64,000 nt of DNA from Hyphomicrobiales bacterium (GCA_019075865.1 JAGXAN010000004.1:248001-312000), one strand, 5' to 3'. Positions 54,636 through 64,000 are shown, numbered from the stretch's first letter. Made by a program: numbers and translations. Notes: generated by a model from the letters alone, not told the origin.

Positions 54636-56204
54636 ATGGTTTACGATATTTCGCAATATTGGGTTTGGCTTCTGGTGGCATTTGTCATCGGGGCGATTGT
54701 AGGTTGGCTAACTTTTGTGCGTGGCACTGGCGCATGGCTGTCCGGGTGGTTCAAATGGGGCGTTGGCGCATTTGTCGTCGGCCTCGTCATTGCCCTGTTC
54801 AAGTGGATTCCGGGCCGCTTCGGCTTTTATCTTGAAACCGCCTTGCTGCTGTTTGGCTCCTATGTCATCGGCGGCCATGTCGGTGCCTGGTTGAATTCTC
54901 TGATGCATCCGGCCCCTGCCGCCAAGCCGGTCGCGACCACCGCCCAAACCGCAAAAGTCTCGCCCGCTAGTGCGGCAGGCGCTGCCGCTGGCGTGGCTGC
55001 TGCCTCAACTGTTGCGGCAAAAAGCACCGCTATGCCCGCAAAGGTAGCGGATGCGACGCCAACCCCGATCAGCGCCGCCGCATCTTCAAGCGCAGCCCCG
55101 GCAGCTACTGCCTCCGAATTGCCTGGACGCCAGCCTGCCAGCCTGCCGGCACCCCTGGCCGCAGGCGCCGACAATCTCAAGCTGATCAAAGGCATTGGCC
55201 CCAAGAATGAGAGTGTTCTCAATGGCCTTGGCTACCATCATTTCAGCCAGTTGGCGGCCTGGAATGGCGAGGAACAGCAATGGATTGGCCATAAAATGGC
55301 ATTTCCAGGCCGTATCGAGCGCGAACATTGGGTGCCGCAGGCCAAATTACTGGCCGCTGGCGTGCAAACCGAGCATTCTTTGGCTGTCACCTCGGGCAAG
55401 ATCAGCGCCTCTGATGCGCCTTTGTCGGACACGGATGCCGCCGCCATGGCTGCCCATCTGGCCGCTACGCCCGTCGCACAAGCCACACCGGCGGCAACGG
55501 GCGCAAGCGGTGCGGCTTTGCCCGGCAAAGCGCCACCGGCCCTGGCCGCACCCTTGGCAAGCGGTGCGGATGACCTGAAGCTGATCAAAGGCATTGGCCC
55601 GAAGAATGAGAGCATTCTCAACGGCCTTGGCTACCATCATTTCAGTCAGTTGGCGGCCTGGAATGGCGAGGAACAGGAATGGGTTGGCCATAAAATGGCG
55701 TTCCCGGGCCGCGTCGAGCGTGAACATTGGGTGCCGCAGGCCAAATTACTGGCCGCAGGCGTTGAAACCGACCATGCTCGCGACGTCAAATCCGGTAAAA
55801 TTGCCATGAACAGCGATGCCGACGCGCCGCTGAGCGCGGAAGCGGGCGCGGCTATCGCATCCGATATACCTCAATTGGCGGCACCGCTCCCTGACGAGCA
55901 CAAGCATGAAGGTTTGCGCCCGCTCGGACTCGCCGCGCCGCGCGGCGGCAAAGCCGATGACCTGCAGCGCATTCGCGGCATTGGCCCGCAAAATGAGGAG
56001 CGTCTGCACAAGCTTGGCATATGGCACTATAATCAAATCGCCAGTTGGACGCACGAGCAAGTGAAATGGGTGGGGTCTTACCTGTCATTTCCCGGACGAA
56101 TCGACCGTGAGGAATGGTGCTCGCAGGCCCAGATTCTCGAAACCGGCCGCAGCACCGATTTCGCCAAACGCGTTGACGCCGGCAAGGTGCCTACGTCCAA
56201 GTAA
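54636..56204 (+). CDS. Membrane protein with three helix-hairpin-helix-like repeats
   Basis: 522 residues. Three membrane helices lie in the first 90 residues (WVWLLVAFVIGAIVGWLTFV, VGAFVVGLVIALFKWIP, TALLLFGSYVIGGHVG). After an Ala/Pro-rich linker come three ~65-residue copies of a domain with (L/Q)xIxGIGPxNE...HxxxQxAxW...FPGRxxREx: residues ~178-244, ~311-377 and ~440-506. Copies 1 and 2 are nearly identical even in DNA; copy 3 is diverged. The domain resembles the C-terminal extension of alphaproteobacterial NuoE. Its role is unknown; HhH motifs often bind DNA. ATG 54636 has AAGGGG upstream; it begins 10 nt after the OmpA-type gene. Confidence 0.87.
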   Translation: MVYDISQYWVWLLVAFVIGAIVGWLTFVRGTGAWLSGWFKWGVGAFVVGLVIALFKWIPGRFGFYLETALLLFGSYVIGGHVGAWLNSLMHPAPAAKPVATTAQTAKVSPASAAGAAAGVAAASTVAAKSTAMPAKVADATPTPISAAASSSAAPAATASELPGRQPASLPAPLAAGADNLKLIKGIGPKNESVLNGLGYHHFSQLAAWNGEEQQWIGHKMAFPGRIEREHWVPQAKLLAAGVQTEHSLAVTSGKISASDAPLSDTDAAAMAAHLAATPVAQATPAATGASGAALPGKAPPALAAPLASGADDLKLIKGIGPKNESILNGLGYHHFSQLAAWNGEEQEWVGHKMAFPGRVEREHWVPQAKLLAAGVETDHARDVKSGKIAMNSDADAPLSAEAGAAIASDIPQLAAPLPDEHKHEGLRPLGLAAPRGGKADDLQRIRGIGPQNEERLHKLGIWHYNQIASWTHEQVKWVGSYLSFPGRIDREEWCSQAQILETGRSTDFAKRVDAGKVPTSK

Positions 56205-56216
56205 GCCATAACGGCT

Positions 56217-56249
56217 CAAGCGGGCAGGGCGGCATGCCCCGCCTGCTTG
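56217..56249. terminator. Large hairpin between convergent genes
   Basis: CAAGC (56217-56221) pairs with GCTTG (56245-56249) and the inner arms GGGCAGGG / CCCCGCCT pair with one mismatch and one wobble. It lies between the HhH membrane gene and the minus-strand small membrane protein gene. No T-run is present, so termination is only likely. Confidence 0.45.
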
Positions 56250-56297
56250 GGCCCAAGTCGCTGCAAGTGCTTGCAAAAGCCTGCAATTCACAAGTGC

Positions 56298-56480
56298 CTA
56301 ACCACCTAGTTTGGCCCCGCAATCATGTCGGCCTGATTCAAGGCAGCGTTCGGTCGCCCGGTTGCTGGTTATGGCGAACCCAAACCATAAAATCGCTGCG
56401 CCCAGCACCATGATAACGATAACCGCAATCAGATTGACCGTGGTTTGATGCTCGTAATCAGGGTCTCTGTCATCACTCAT
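56298..56480 (-). CDS. 60-residue single-helix membrane protein
   Basis: MSDDRDPDYEHQ is followed by one membrane helix (about 14-34, LIAVIVIMVLGAAILWFGFAI) and a tail with two cysteines (ERCLESGRHDCG). Its ATG (56480) overlaps the MetE-like gene stop by 8 nt (ATGAGTGATGA), so it is translated from the same message. I do not recognise a family. The Cys pair, if periplasmic, could form a disulfide. An ATG at 56504 is also possible. Confidence 0.65.
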   Translation of the reverse strand: MSDDRDPDYEHQTTVNLIAVIVIMVLGAAILWFGFAITSNRATERCLESGRHDCGAKLGG

Positions 56481-57576
56481 CCGCGCCCCAGACCTCTTTG
56501 GCAATATCCACGATCATCGACAGTTTCGCCCATTGCTCCTCGTAAGCCAGCACATTGCCTTCTTCGGTAGAGGCAAAGCCGCATTGCGGGCTGAGGCACA
56601 ATTGTTCCAGCGGCGCATGGCGGCTGGCTTCCTCGATCCGCCGTAAAATGTCGTCGCGCTTTTCCAGAGTGCCGGATTTGGATGTCACCAACCCCAGAAC
56701 CACTTTTTTGCCTTTGGGCAGGAAGCGCAAAGGCTCAAACCCGCCCGCGCGATCATTGTCCCATTCCATGAAATAGGCATCCACGTTGATCTTGTTGAAC
56801 AAAAGCTCGGCTACCGGCTCATAGCCACCGGCTGCGACAAAGGTCGAGCGGAAATTGCCCCGGCACAAATGCATGGAAATCACCATGTCCTTGGGGCGTC
56901 CGGCGACAGCTGCATTGATCATGTCCGCATAAATTTGGGGCTGCTTGATGGGGTCATCACCGCGATCCATCAGCATTTTGCGCTGCTCAGGGTCACAAAG
57001 ATAAGCGAAGCTCACGTCATCCAGTTGCAGATAGCGGCAACCGGCATCGGCAAAGGCCCCAACCGCCTTGTGATAGGCTTGGCCAAGGTCGGCATAAAAC
57101 CCATCCATATCCTTGTAAACGCCCATGTTGATCATTTTTCGCCCACCACGGTAATGCAACATGCTCGGGGAGGGGATGGTCATCTTCGGCGTGCGCTGCG
57201 TATGGGCCGCAAGAAATTTGAAATGCTCCACCATCGGATGGTGACTGAAACCCAGCTTGCCGGTAACGCGCGGGGCCTCCGCCTTGGTGGCCACGCCCGC
57301 AAACTGAATGCCGTGCTCAACCGGCACCATGGTGACACCATCCAGCCCGCCCAGAAAATCAAAATGCCACCACGCCCGTCGCATTTCGCCATCGGTAATC
57401 GAGTGCAGGCCAATTTTTTCCTGCTGCTGGATCAGGGCAATGATTTCCCTGTCCTCGATCGCCTTCAACTGGGCATGGTCGATCTGGCCGGCCGCCAACT
57501 GGGCCCGGGCAGTCTTTACCGCCTCGGGTCGCAACAGCGAGCCGACATGATCCGCGCGAAATGGTTGTGGCTGCAT
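56473..57576 (-). CDS. MetE C-terminal-like methyltransferase (UROD/MetE family)
   Basis: 367 residues, about the length of one MetE barrel, not the two-barrel enzyme. Marks: HVGSLLRPEAVKTARAQ, ITDGEMRRAWW, DDVSFAYLCDP, HLCRGNF (His and Cys) and CLSPQCGFAST (Cys) at positions of the MetE zinc ligands. It probably transfers a methyl group to or from a thiol; the physiological substrate is not known. GAGGAAA lies about 7 nt before ATG 57576. A small membrane protein gene overlaps its end. It is divergent from mfd. Confidence 0.88.
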   Translation of the reverse strand: MQPQPFRADHVGSLLRPEAVKTARAQLAAGQIDHAQLKAIEDREIIALIQQQEKIGLHSITDGEMRRAWWHFDFLGGLDGVTMVPVEHGIQFAGVATKAEAPRVTGKLGFSHHPMVEHFKFLAAHTQRTPKMTIPSPSMLHYRGGRKMINMGVYKDMDGFYADLGQAYHKAVGAFADAGCRYLQLDDVSFAYLCDPEQRKMLMDRGDDPIKQPQIYADMINAAVAGRPKDMVISMHLCRGNFRSTFVAAGGYEPVAELLFNKINVDAYFMEWDNDRAGGFEPLRFLPKGKKVVLGLVTSKSGTLEKRDDILRRIEEASRHAPLEQLCLSPQCGFASTEEGNVLAYEEQWAKLSMIVDIAKEVWGADE

Positions 57577-57676
57577 TTTGGGTTTCCTCGTAGTTGAACA
57601 GGTCATTATGTCCGGCGCATTCTTGCGGGCACCGTGGCAAAACTGCCCAAATTTATGCGCTGCGAAACGCCTGCGT

Positions 57677-57728
57677 GCAAGAGCCGCGAGCAAGAGCCAC
57701 GTGCAAGAGCCACGTGCAAGAGCCAAGC
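57677..57728. repeat. Four 13-bp tandem repeats in the metE-like/mfd divergent promoter region
   Basis: Units GCAAGAGCCGCGA, GCAAGAGCCACGT, GCAAGAGCCACGT and GCAAGAGCCAAGC at 57677-57689, 57690-57702, 57703-57715 and 57716-57728. Two copies create CACGTG palindromes 13 nt apart. Confidence 0.85.
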
Positions 57729-57752
57729 GGCAAATCACCAGCCGCAAATCAA

Positions 57753-60700
57753 ATGGCAATCACGACTTCCCAAGCCCGTGCTTACGCGTTACATCACGGG
57801 CTTGTTTTTCCAGCCAAAGCTCCAGCATTGTCCATCAAACGCGCCTTCGACGAACTAGCCCGCGGCGGCTCCTTCACGCTATCCCATGTGCCCGACGGCT
57901 ATGACGCCTTTATCGCCGGGCAATTTGCCCGCTCAATGGCGCAAGCTGGCGAGAAGCGCTCGGTGGTATTTGTGCACGTCGCCCGTGACGGCCAGCGGTC
58001 GAATGCCTTTCGTGAGGCACTGGCTTTCGCCGATCCGGGCATCGAGACACTGGAATTTCCCGCGTGGGATTGCTTGCCCTATGACCGGATATCGCCCAAT
58101 TCGGCATTATCTGCCAAGCGCATGATCGTGCTGTCACGGTTGGCCCGCTCGCGTTCTTCTGAAGCGCGACCGCGCATCCTATGCACCACGATCAACGCGC
58201 TGACGCAGCGCGTCCCGCCACTTTCCAAAATCGCGCAGGAGAGTTTTTCGGTGGCCGCTGGCAATGCGGTGGCTATGGAAGCCATCATTGCCTGGCTGGA
58301 AACCAACGGCTTTCTGCGCGCCTCTACCGTCAATGAAACCGGCGAATATGCCGTGCGCGGGGGAATTCTCGATCTTTTTGCCCCGGGCATGACTTTCCCG
58401 GTTCGCCTCGACTTTTTTGGCGATACGCTGGAAAGCTTGCGCAGTTTCGATGTCGAGACCCAACGCACCATTGCCCCCGTGCGGGCGCTTGACCTGGTGC
58501 CGATGAGTGAGGTGCAACTCACCAGCGACAGCATGCGGCGCTTCCGGCAGGGGTATCTGGCCGAATTTGGCGCGCAGACCCGTGGCGATACGCTTTATGA
58601 GGCGATCAGCGAAGGGCGTCGCCACCCCGGCATGGAACATTGGCTGCCCCTGTTCTGGGGCAATAGCGACAGCCTTCTCGATTATGTCGGCGGTGCGCCC
58701 TTGCTGCTGGACCCGTTGATCGGGGACGCTGCCAGAGACCGCTTTGCCGCCATTCGCGACTATTACGATGCACGTCGGCAAGCCCACGAAATTGACGCTG
58801 CCAAATCGCATTACAAGCCGCTGCCGCCCGATGCGCTTTATCTGAATTCGGCCGATTTTGAAAAAGCCCTGGCAACCCGCAGCGTCGTGCAGTTTTCGCC
58901 TTTCGATGCGCCGTCAACGCCGGGGCATCTGGTGGTGGATGCGGGCGCGCGCTTGGGCCGCTCCTTCGCCGTCGAGCGCGCGGATCCCAACGTCAATGTC
59001 TTTCAGGCCGCGGTCGATCATGTTCAGGCCCAGCAAGCACTTGGCCGCAAGGTCATTGTCGCCGCCTGGACGGATGGTTCGCGCGAGCGTCTGATCGGCG
59101 TGCTCGCCGACCATGGCGCCAAAAACACCCTGCCGGTTTCGACTCTGGCGCAGGCGCTGGAGCCCAACGGCAAGCTGGCTGTGGCCGTTTTGGGGCTGGA
59201 ACAGGGATTTGAGTTTGATAATACCCTCATCCTTGGTGAGCAGGACATTCTCGGCGACCGTCTGGTTCGTACCCGCAAAAAGGTCAAGGCGCAGAACTAT
59301 TTTACCGAAATTTCGGCGTTGAGTGCTGGCGATCTCGTTGTGCATCTCGACCATGGCATCGCGCGTTTTGTGGGCCTGCGAACCATTGAGGCGGCCGGGA
59401 CACCACACGATTGCCTGGAACTGCATTATGCGGGCGGAGACAAATTGTTTCTGCCAGTCGAAAACCTCGAATTGCTGTCGCGCTATGGCGCTGAAGATTC
59501 CGAAGCGGTTCTGGACAAGCTCGGTGGCGCGGGCTGGCAAAACCGCAAGGCGCGCCTGAAAAAGCGCATTCTCGACATGGCTGCCGGGCTCATACAACTG
59601 GCCGCGCAGCGCCTGTTGCGTGCCGCGCCACGCCTTGCGCCAACCGACAATCTGTATCAGGAATTTTGCGCCAAATTCCCCTATGAAGAAACCGACGATC
59701 AGGCGAGCGCCATCGACGCGGTATTGGAAGATCTCAATGCCGGACGCCCGATGGATCGCTTGATTTGCGGCGATGTTGGCTTTGGCAAAACCGAGGTCGC
59801 CTTGCGCGCCGCCTATACCGCGGCCATGTCGGGCAAGCAGGTAGCAGTCGTCGTGCCCACCACATTGCTCGCACGCCAGCATTACCGCACCTTTGCGCAG
59901 CGCTTCACTGGGCTGCCGCTCAACGTCGCGCAATTGTCGCGCATGGTGAACAGCGCCGACACCAAAGCCGCCAAAGCTGGCCTTGCTGATGGCGGTGTCG
60001 ATATCGTCATCGGCACCCACGCATTGCTGGGCAAAGCCATTCAATTCCGCGACCTTGGGCTGGTAATCGTCGATGAGGAACAGCATTTCGGGGTCGGCCA
60101 CAAGGAGCGGTTGAAAGCCCTGCGCAACGAAGTGCATGTGCTCACGCTGTCGGCCACGCCCATTCCGCGCACGCTGCAACTGGCGCTCACCGGCGTGCGT
60201 GAATTGTCCATTATTGCAACGCCCCCTGTCGATCGTTTGGCCGTGCGCAGCCTTGTCAGTCCGTTCGATGAACTCACCGTGCGCGAGGCACTGCTGCGCG
60301 AGCGCTATCGCGGCGGCCAGAGCTTTTTTGTCTGCCCCCGCATCGATGACATTGACGAGGTAACCAGTTTCCTGCGCCAGAGCGTTCCGGAAGTTAAATT
60401 CGTGGTTGCGCACGGTCAGATGTCGGCGGGCGAACTCGAAGAAAAAATGTCAGCGTTTTATGACGGTCAATATGACGTGCTGGTTGCCACTGCCATTGTG
60501 GAATCGGGGCTGGATATCCCGCGCGCCAATACCTTGATTGTCTATCGGGCGGACATGTTTGGCCTCGCCCAGCTTTATCAGCTGCGCGGCCGGGTAGGGC
60601 GCTCCAAAACCCGCGCCTATGCCCTTTTCACCACACCGGCGGGCAAAATCTTGACCCCGCAGGCCGAAAAGCGGCTGAAAGTGCTGCAATCGCTGGACAC

Positions 60701-61334
60701 GCTCGGGGCAGGGTTCCAGCTCGCGAGCCATGATCTCGATATTCGCGGCGCGGGCAATCTGTTGGGGGATGAACAGTCCGGCCATATCAAGGAAGTCGGC
60801 TACGAACTCTACCAGCAGATGCTGACCGATGCCGTTGCTGCGCTCAAGGCCGGCGTTGAAGCGCCCATGGAGGAAGTTTGGTCACCAGCCATCACCATGG
60901 GCACGCCGGTTACCATTCCAGACACTTATATTCCCGATCTCACCTTGCGCCTGTCGCTCTACAAGCGGCTTTCGACATTGGCCGATGATGGCGAAATCGA
61001 AAGCGTGGCGGCTGAAATGATTGACCGCTTCGGCCCATTGCCGCCTGAAGTTGAACAATTGCTGAAACTGGTCGCGATCAAGGCGCTATGCCGACAGGCC
61101 CATGTCGAGAAACTGGATGCCGGCCCCAAAGGCGTCATCATCGCCTTCCGCGACAATGCCTTTGCCAATCCCGCCGGTCTGGTGCGCTTTATCAAAGAGC
61201 AGGGCAGCTTTGCCAAAGTGCGGCCGGATATGAAGGTGGTTTTCATCCGCGAATTCGACAGCGGCACCAAAAGGCTGGAAGGGACACGCCAGATCATGCG
61301 GGTCTTGGCCGGACTGGCCAAAAAAGGCGGCTGA
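57753..61334 (+). CDS. mfd: Transcription-repair coupling factor Mfd
   Basis: 1193 residues, the usual size. N-terminal UvrB-like homology region (about 1-330), a central CarD-like RNA polymerase-interacting domain ([15 protein letters not shown]), and a superfamily 2 translocase motor with [56 protein letters not shown] and [15 protein letters not shown]. It removes stalled RNA polymerase and recruits UvrA. The first family-like ATG is 57753 with no clear Shine-Dalgarno. The upstream in-frame extension covers the 13-bp repeats and is not coding-like. Confidence 0.96.
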   Translation: MAITTSQARAYALHHGLVFPAKAPALSIKRAFDELARGGSFTLSHVPDGYDAFIAGQFARSMAQAGEKRSVVFVHVARDGQRSNAFREALAFADPGIETLEFPAWDCLPYDRISPNSALSAKRMIVLSRLARSRSSEARPRILCTTINALTQRVPPLSKIAQESFSVAAGNAVAMEAIIAWLETNGFLRASTVNETGEYAVRGGILDLFAPGMTFPVRLDFFGDTLESLRSFDVETQRTIAPVRALDLVPMSEVQLTSDSMRRFRQGYLAEFGAQTRGDTLYEAISEGRRHPGMEHWLPLFWGNSDSLLDYVGGAPLLLDPLIGDAARDRFAAIRDYYDARRQAHEIDAAKSHYKPLPPDALYLNSADFEKALATRSVVQFSPFDAPSTPGHLVVDAGARLGRSFAVERADPNVNVFQAAVDHVQAQQALGRKVIVAAWTDGSRERLIGVLADHGAKNTLPVSTLAQALEPNGKLAVAVLGLEQGFEFDNTLILGEQDILGDRLVRTRKKVKAQNYFTEISALSAGDLVVHLDHGIARFVGLRTIEAAGTPHDCLELHYAGGDKLFLPVENLELLSRYGAEDSEAVLDKLGGAGWQNRKARLKKRILDMAAGLIQLAAQRLLRAAPRLAPTDNLYQEFCAKFPYEETDDQASAIDAVLEDLNAGRPMDRLICGDVGFGKTEVALRAAYTAAMSGKQVAVVVPTTLLARQHYRTFAQRFTGLPLNVAQLSRMVNSADTKAAKAGLADGGVDIVIGTHALLGKAIQFRDLGLVIVDEEQHFGVGHKERLKALRNEVHVLTLSATPIPRTLQLALTGVRELSIIATPPVDRLAVRSLVSPFDELTVREALLRERYRGGQSFFVCPRIDDIDEVTSFLRQSVPEVKFVVAHGQMSAGELEEKMSAFYDGQYDVLVATAIVESGLDIPRANTLIVYRADMFGLAQLYQLRGRVGRSKTRAYALFTTPAGKILTPQAEKRLKVLQSLDTLGAGFQLASHDLDIRGAGNLLGDEQSGHIKEVGYELYQQMLTDAVAALKAGVEAPMEEVWSPAITMGTPVTIPDTYIPDLTLRLSLYKRLSTLADDGEIESVAAEMIDRFGPLPPEVEQLLKLVAIKALCRQAHVEKLDAGPKGVIIAFRDNAFANPAGLVRFIKEQGSFAKVRPDMKVVFIREFDSGTKRLEGTRQIMRVLAGLAKKGG

Positions 61335-61495
61335 TACCCCGCGCTGGAAAGAGTCGGTCGGGCCACCCCTTTTCGAAACCCATGTTAGCGACTATCTTTA
61401 ACCAGATCAGATTCGCTGAAACCCGTTTTGCTTTCGTTAATCCAACTTGCGTTACCAATATCTTGGCCGAGTACGGCCCTAACCAGAGGCACTCA

Positions 61496-62134
61496 ATGCT
61501 CATCCCCGACCATATTTCTCCCAGAGCCAATTACCTGATCCCGCAAGTTATTGAAAACACCAGCCGGGGCGAGCGTGGCTTTGATATTTACTCGCGCATG
61601 TTGCGCGAACGCATCATTTTCCTGACTGGCCCGATTGAAGATAACATGGCCTCGGTCATCATCGCCCAGTTGCTTTTTCTGGAAGCGGAAAATCCGAAAA
61701 AGGAAATATCCATTTACATCAATTCGCCGGGTGGCGTCGTGACCTCCGGCCTGGCGATCTATGACACCATGCAATTCATCCGCCCGAAAGTTTCAACGCT
61801 CTGCATCGGCCAGGCGGCCTCAATGGGCTCACTGTTGCTCGCCGCGGGTGCTGAGGGCATGCGCTACGCACTGCCCAACGCCCGCATCATGGTGCATCAG
61901 CCTTCCGGTGGCTTCCAGGGTCAGGCGTCCGACATTCTTCGTCATGCCGAAGACATCATGAAAATCAAACGCCGCCTGAATGAAATTTATGTGAAGCACA
62001 CCGGACGTGACTATGAAACGATCGAAAGCACCTTGGATCGCGATCACTTCATGACCGCGGACGAGACGGCTGCTTTTGGCTTGATCGATAAAGTCGTGGA
62101 AAAGCGGCCCGAAGAAGTGGCCGAAACCAAATAG
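61496..62134 (+). CDS. clpP: ATP-dependent Clp protease proteolytic subunit
   Basis: 212 residues. Catalytic S109 is in [11 protein letters not shown] and H134 in MVHQPSGG; the third residue follows near [10 protein letters not shown]. ClpP forms the double-ring chamber that ClpX and ClpA feed. Marks include [31 protein letters not shown] and [21 protein letters not shown] lies 7 nt before ATG 61496. A strong inverted repeat follows the stop, then clpX. Confidence 0.96.
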   Translation: MLIPDHISPRANYLIPQVIENTSRGERGFDIYSRMLRERIIFLTGPIEDNMASVIIAQLLFLEAENPKKEISIYINSPGGVVTSGLAIYDTMQFIRPKVSTLCIGQAASMGSLLLAAGAEGMRYALPNARIMVHQPSGGFQGQASDILRHAEDIMKIKRRLNEIYVKHTGRDYETIESTLDRDHFMTADETAAFGLIDKVVEKRPEEVAETK

Positions 62135-62156
62135 CCATCCGCGAAAATGGCGACGG

Positions 62157-62205
62157 CGAAACAGGCAGGGTTTGTAACATGATTATGACACTTTTGCCTG
62201 TTTCG
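62157..62205. repeat. 11-bp inverted repeat between clpP and clpX
   Basis: CGAAACAGGCA (62157-62167) is perfectly complementary to TGCCTGTTTCG (62195-62205), with a 27-nt loop. No T-run follows. It could be a 3' end stabiliser or operator. Confidence 0.6.
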
Positions 62206-62383
62206 GTGTAACTGTTTGGAAGTTTGGAATAAAATGGGATTATCTGATCTAAAATTGGGTGTGCGTGGCGCGGTGCTGAATTGTTGACAGCCCTGATATG
62301 TCTACCATTTGTTAGGTGATCGTCGTTAAATTGTAGAATGGCCCTGATTCGGCAATTGGGTCGGGCTGATTATGGAGATAGAC

Positions 62384-63643
62384 ATGAGCAAGGCCGCAGG
62401 CAGCGATTCGAAGAACACGCTCTACTGTTCCTTTTGCGGCAAGAGCCAGCACGAAGTGAGAAAGCTCATTGCGGGTCCCACCGTTTTCATCTGCGATGAA
62501 TGCGTGGAATTGTGCATGGACATCATTCGTGAGGAGAGCAAAACCTCGTTGAAGACCAACAAGGACGGCATTCCAACGCCACGTGAAATCTGCAAGGTGC
62601 TGGATGACTATGTCATTGGTCAGCCCCAGGCCAAGCGTGTGCTCTCGGTTGCGGTGCATAATCATTACAAGCGCCTCAATCACGCCACCAAAAATCAGGA
62701 CGTCGAGTTGGCAAAGTCCAACATTTTGCTGATCGGGCCGACAGGTTCTGGCAAAACGCTTCTGGCGCAGACGCTGGCGCGCATCATCGATGTGCCCTTC
62801 ACCATGGCAGACGCCACCACGCTGACCGAAGCCGGCTATGTGGGTGAAGACGTCGAAAACATCATTTTGAAGTTGCTGCAGGCCTCAGACTACAATGTCG
62901 AGCGGGCCCAGCGCGGCATTGTCTATATCGACGAAATCGACAAGATCAGCCGCAAATCGGATAATCCTTCGATCACCCGCGACGTCTCTGGCGAGGGTGT
63001 GCAGCAGGCATTGCTGAAAATCATGGAAGGCACGGTTGCCTCGGTGCCGCCGCAGGGCGGGCGCAAGCATCCCCAGCAGGAGTTCCTGCAGGTGGACACC
63101 ACCAACATATTGTTCATCTGCGGCGGCGCTTTCGCCGGGCTGGAGCGTATTATTTCAGCCCGCGGCAAAGGCACTTCCATCGGCTTCCATGCCGCAGTGA
63201 AGGCCCCGGACGATCGGCGCACAGGCGAGGTTCTGCGCAAGACCGAGCCGGAGGATTTGCTGAAATTCGGCCTGATCCCTGAATTCGTTGGCCGTTTGCC
63301 GGTTATCGCGACCTTGGAAGATCTTGACGAAGACGCTTTGAAGAAAATCCTTGTCGAACCCAAAAACGCACTGGTCAAACAATACCAGCGCCTGTTCGAG
63401 ATGGAAAACACCGAGCTCAGCTTCCAGGACGAAGCTTTGACCATCATCGCCAAAAAGGCGATCGAGCGGCGCACGGGTGCCCGCGGCCTGCGATCCATCA
63501 TGGAAGCTATCCTCCTGGATACCATGTATGATCTGCCCGGTCTCGATGGTGTCGAGCAAGTGGTGATTGGTCCAGAGGTAGTGGATGGCAAGGCTCGCCC
63601 CCTCTACATCTATTCAGACAAGGCCGGCGCGCAGAGCGCCTGA
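62384..63643 (+). CDS. clpX: ATP-dependent Clp protease ATP-binding subunit ClpX
   Basis: 419 residues. The N-terminal zinc-binding domain has CSFCGKS...CDECVELC. The AAA+ unfoldase shows GPTGSGKT (Walker A), VYIDEIDKI (Walker B), and [11 protein letters not shown] and EFVGRLPV of the pore/sensor region. It unfolds substrates for ClpP; in alphaproteobacteria it controls CtrA turnover. GGAG lies 8 nt before ATG 62384. An upstream in-frame ATG (62372) overlaps that GGAG. Confidence 0.97.
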   Translation: MSKAAGSDSKNTLYCSFCGKSQHEVRKLIAGPTVFICDECVELCMDIIREESKTSLKTNKDGIPTPREICKVLDDYVIGQPQAKRVLSVAVHNHYKRLNHATKNQDVELAKSNILLIGPTGSGKTLLAQTLARIIDVPFTMADATTLTEAGYVGEDVENIILKLLQASDYNVERAQRGIVYIDEIDKISRKSDNPSITRDVSGEGVQQALLKIMEGTVASVPPQGGRKHPQQEFLQVDTTNILFICGGAFAGLERIISARGKGTSIGFHAAVKAPDDRRTGEVLRKTEPEDLLKFGLIPEFVGRLPVIATLEDLDEDALKKILVEPKNALVKQYQRLFEMENTELSFQDEALTIIAKKAIERRTGARGLRSIMEAILLDTMYDLPGLDGVEQVVIGPEVVDGKARPLYIYSDKAGAQSA

Positions 63644-63671
63644 CGCAAACATTGGATGGCATGGACAGGCA

Positions 63672-63700
63672 CTTGAAACCTCAATTGCCCAATGCCATCT
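63672..63700 (+). promoter_or_regulatory. Candidate heat-shock (RpoH-type) promoter for lon
   Basis: CTTGAA (63672-63677) and CCATCT (63695-63700), 17 nt apart, resemble the -35 and -10 of heat-shock promoters. lon is a known heat-shock gene. The spacing is longer than usual, so confidence is modest. Confidence 0.35.
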
Positions 63701-63901
63701 AATCGTCATGTTCATGTCGCGGGAGCCTAACGGACCCGACGACGGGGTAAACGTCCTCAGGCTGTTGATGTGGCTTGCCACGGGTAAAATCTCCCTCGCG
63801 CCGCTTGTGCGAATCGGGTTAGTTTGAGGGGCTTCGCGTTTGCCCTGCTGGGAGTTGTGGCCGTCAGGCACAACCGACAGCGCAGCCAGACAGGATATAA
63901 A

Positions 63902-64000
63902 ATGTCGAGCCAAAAACGAGTTACTGCCCCTCCCGGCACCATCGAGAGCTACCCGGTTCTCCCGTTGCGCGATATTGTGGTATTCCCACATATGATCGTT
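63902..64000 (+). CDS. lon: Lon protease, N-terminal part (cut by window edge)
   Basis: 33 residues are visible, starting MSSQKRV with SYPVLPLRDIVVFPHMIV, the usual start of the Lon substrate-binding domain. Lon degrades misfolded proteins. The clpP-clpX-lon order is standard in alphaproteobacteria. AGGA lies 6 nt before the ATG. The gene runs off the right edge. Confidence 0.93.
   Translation, partial: MSSQKRVTAPPGTIESYPVLPLRDIVVFPHMIV

Noticed and set aside
57677-57728. 13-bp repeats as a coding part of an earlier mfd start
   Set aside because: A 13-bp unit shifts frame each copy, the translation is basic and unlike Mfd, and family similarity begins after ATG 57753.
57577-57752. Possible SAM or cobalamin riboswitch upstream of the MetE-like gene
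   Set aside because: I looked for the conserved core of SAM-II or the B12 box and saw none; the spacer is dominated by the 13-bp repeats.

Overview
The window is a contiguous, gene-dense stretch of an alphaproteobacterial chromosome, most likely from the order Hyphomicrobiales (Rhizobiales). The evidence is gene content, order and signals: a gatCAB-ruvX run, pyrB with a dihydroorotase-like partner followed by plsY and dprA, rpiA-DUF2059-gor-aroG(class II), ihfA-merR-tRNA-Pro, purMN facing a CDP-alcohol transferase/PerM/Hda/ppk/ppx run, clpP-clpX-lon, and a direct-repeat LexA box (GTTC-N7-GTTC) of the alphaproteobacterial type. Base composition is moderately GC-rich throughout. I see no insertion sequence, prophage, integron or CRISPR array. 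The genus cannot be fixed from the sequence alone.

Layout. 1-2.7 kb: SOS mutagenesis cassette imuA-imuB-dnaE2 (minus strand, dnaE2 cut by the window edge) under a LexA box. 2.8-7.0 kb: pyrB, dihydroorotase-like pyrC', plsY, dprA. 7.0-7.8 kb: hairpin-rich spacer and a small exported Tyr/Pro-rich protein. 7.8-12 kb: gatC-gatA-(73-aa membrane protein)-gatB-ruvX on the minus strand. 12-14.4 kb: small exported proteins, a PaiB-like protein and a VOC dioxygenase. 14.6-19.4 kb: an unknown gene, propionyl-CoA carboxylase alpha, a flavodoxin, a glutamylcyclotransferase-like protein, a 44-aa lysine-rich protein and rpiA. 19.5-25.8 kb: DUF2059, glutathione reductase, an MFS carrier, DAHP synthase, a LigB-type dioxygenase and a DUF2147 protein. 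25.8-31.3 kb: ABC-F ATPase, an atypical NRAMP, ndk and a drug-efflux MFS. 31.6-39.4 kb: RNase E, AmiC-type amidase, PBP1a. 39.4-43.2 kb: a molybdenum oxidoreductase and purN/purM. 43.5-51 kb: ihfA, merR, tRNA-Pro(GGG), CDP-alcohol transferase, AI-2E family, Hda, ppk, ppx. 51-57.6 kb: CoA-binding protein, enoyl-CoA hydratase, thioesterase, an OmpA/BON rod protein with a membrane protein carrying three helix-hairpin-helix-like repeats, and a MetE-like enzyme with a small membrane protein. 57.7-64 kb: mfd, clpP, clpX and the start of lon.

Most genes are housekeeping: pyrimidine and purine synthesis, tRNA-dependent amidation, murein synthesis and hydrolysis, polyphosphate turnover, DNA repair and proteolysis. 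The most unusual unit is the 53.2-56.2 kb pair: an inner-membrane-anchored BON/OmpA protein whose two ends are joined by about 100 residues of pentapeptide repeats, translated just ahead of a three-helix membrane protein with triplicated KGIGP-type domains. Other points of interest are the metal-ligand loss in PyrC', the altered NRAMP metal motifs, several coupled small membrane proteins, Shine-Dalgarno sequestration upstream of PBP1a, and three short tandem or inverted repeat clusters in promoters.
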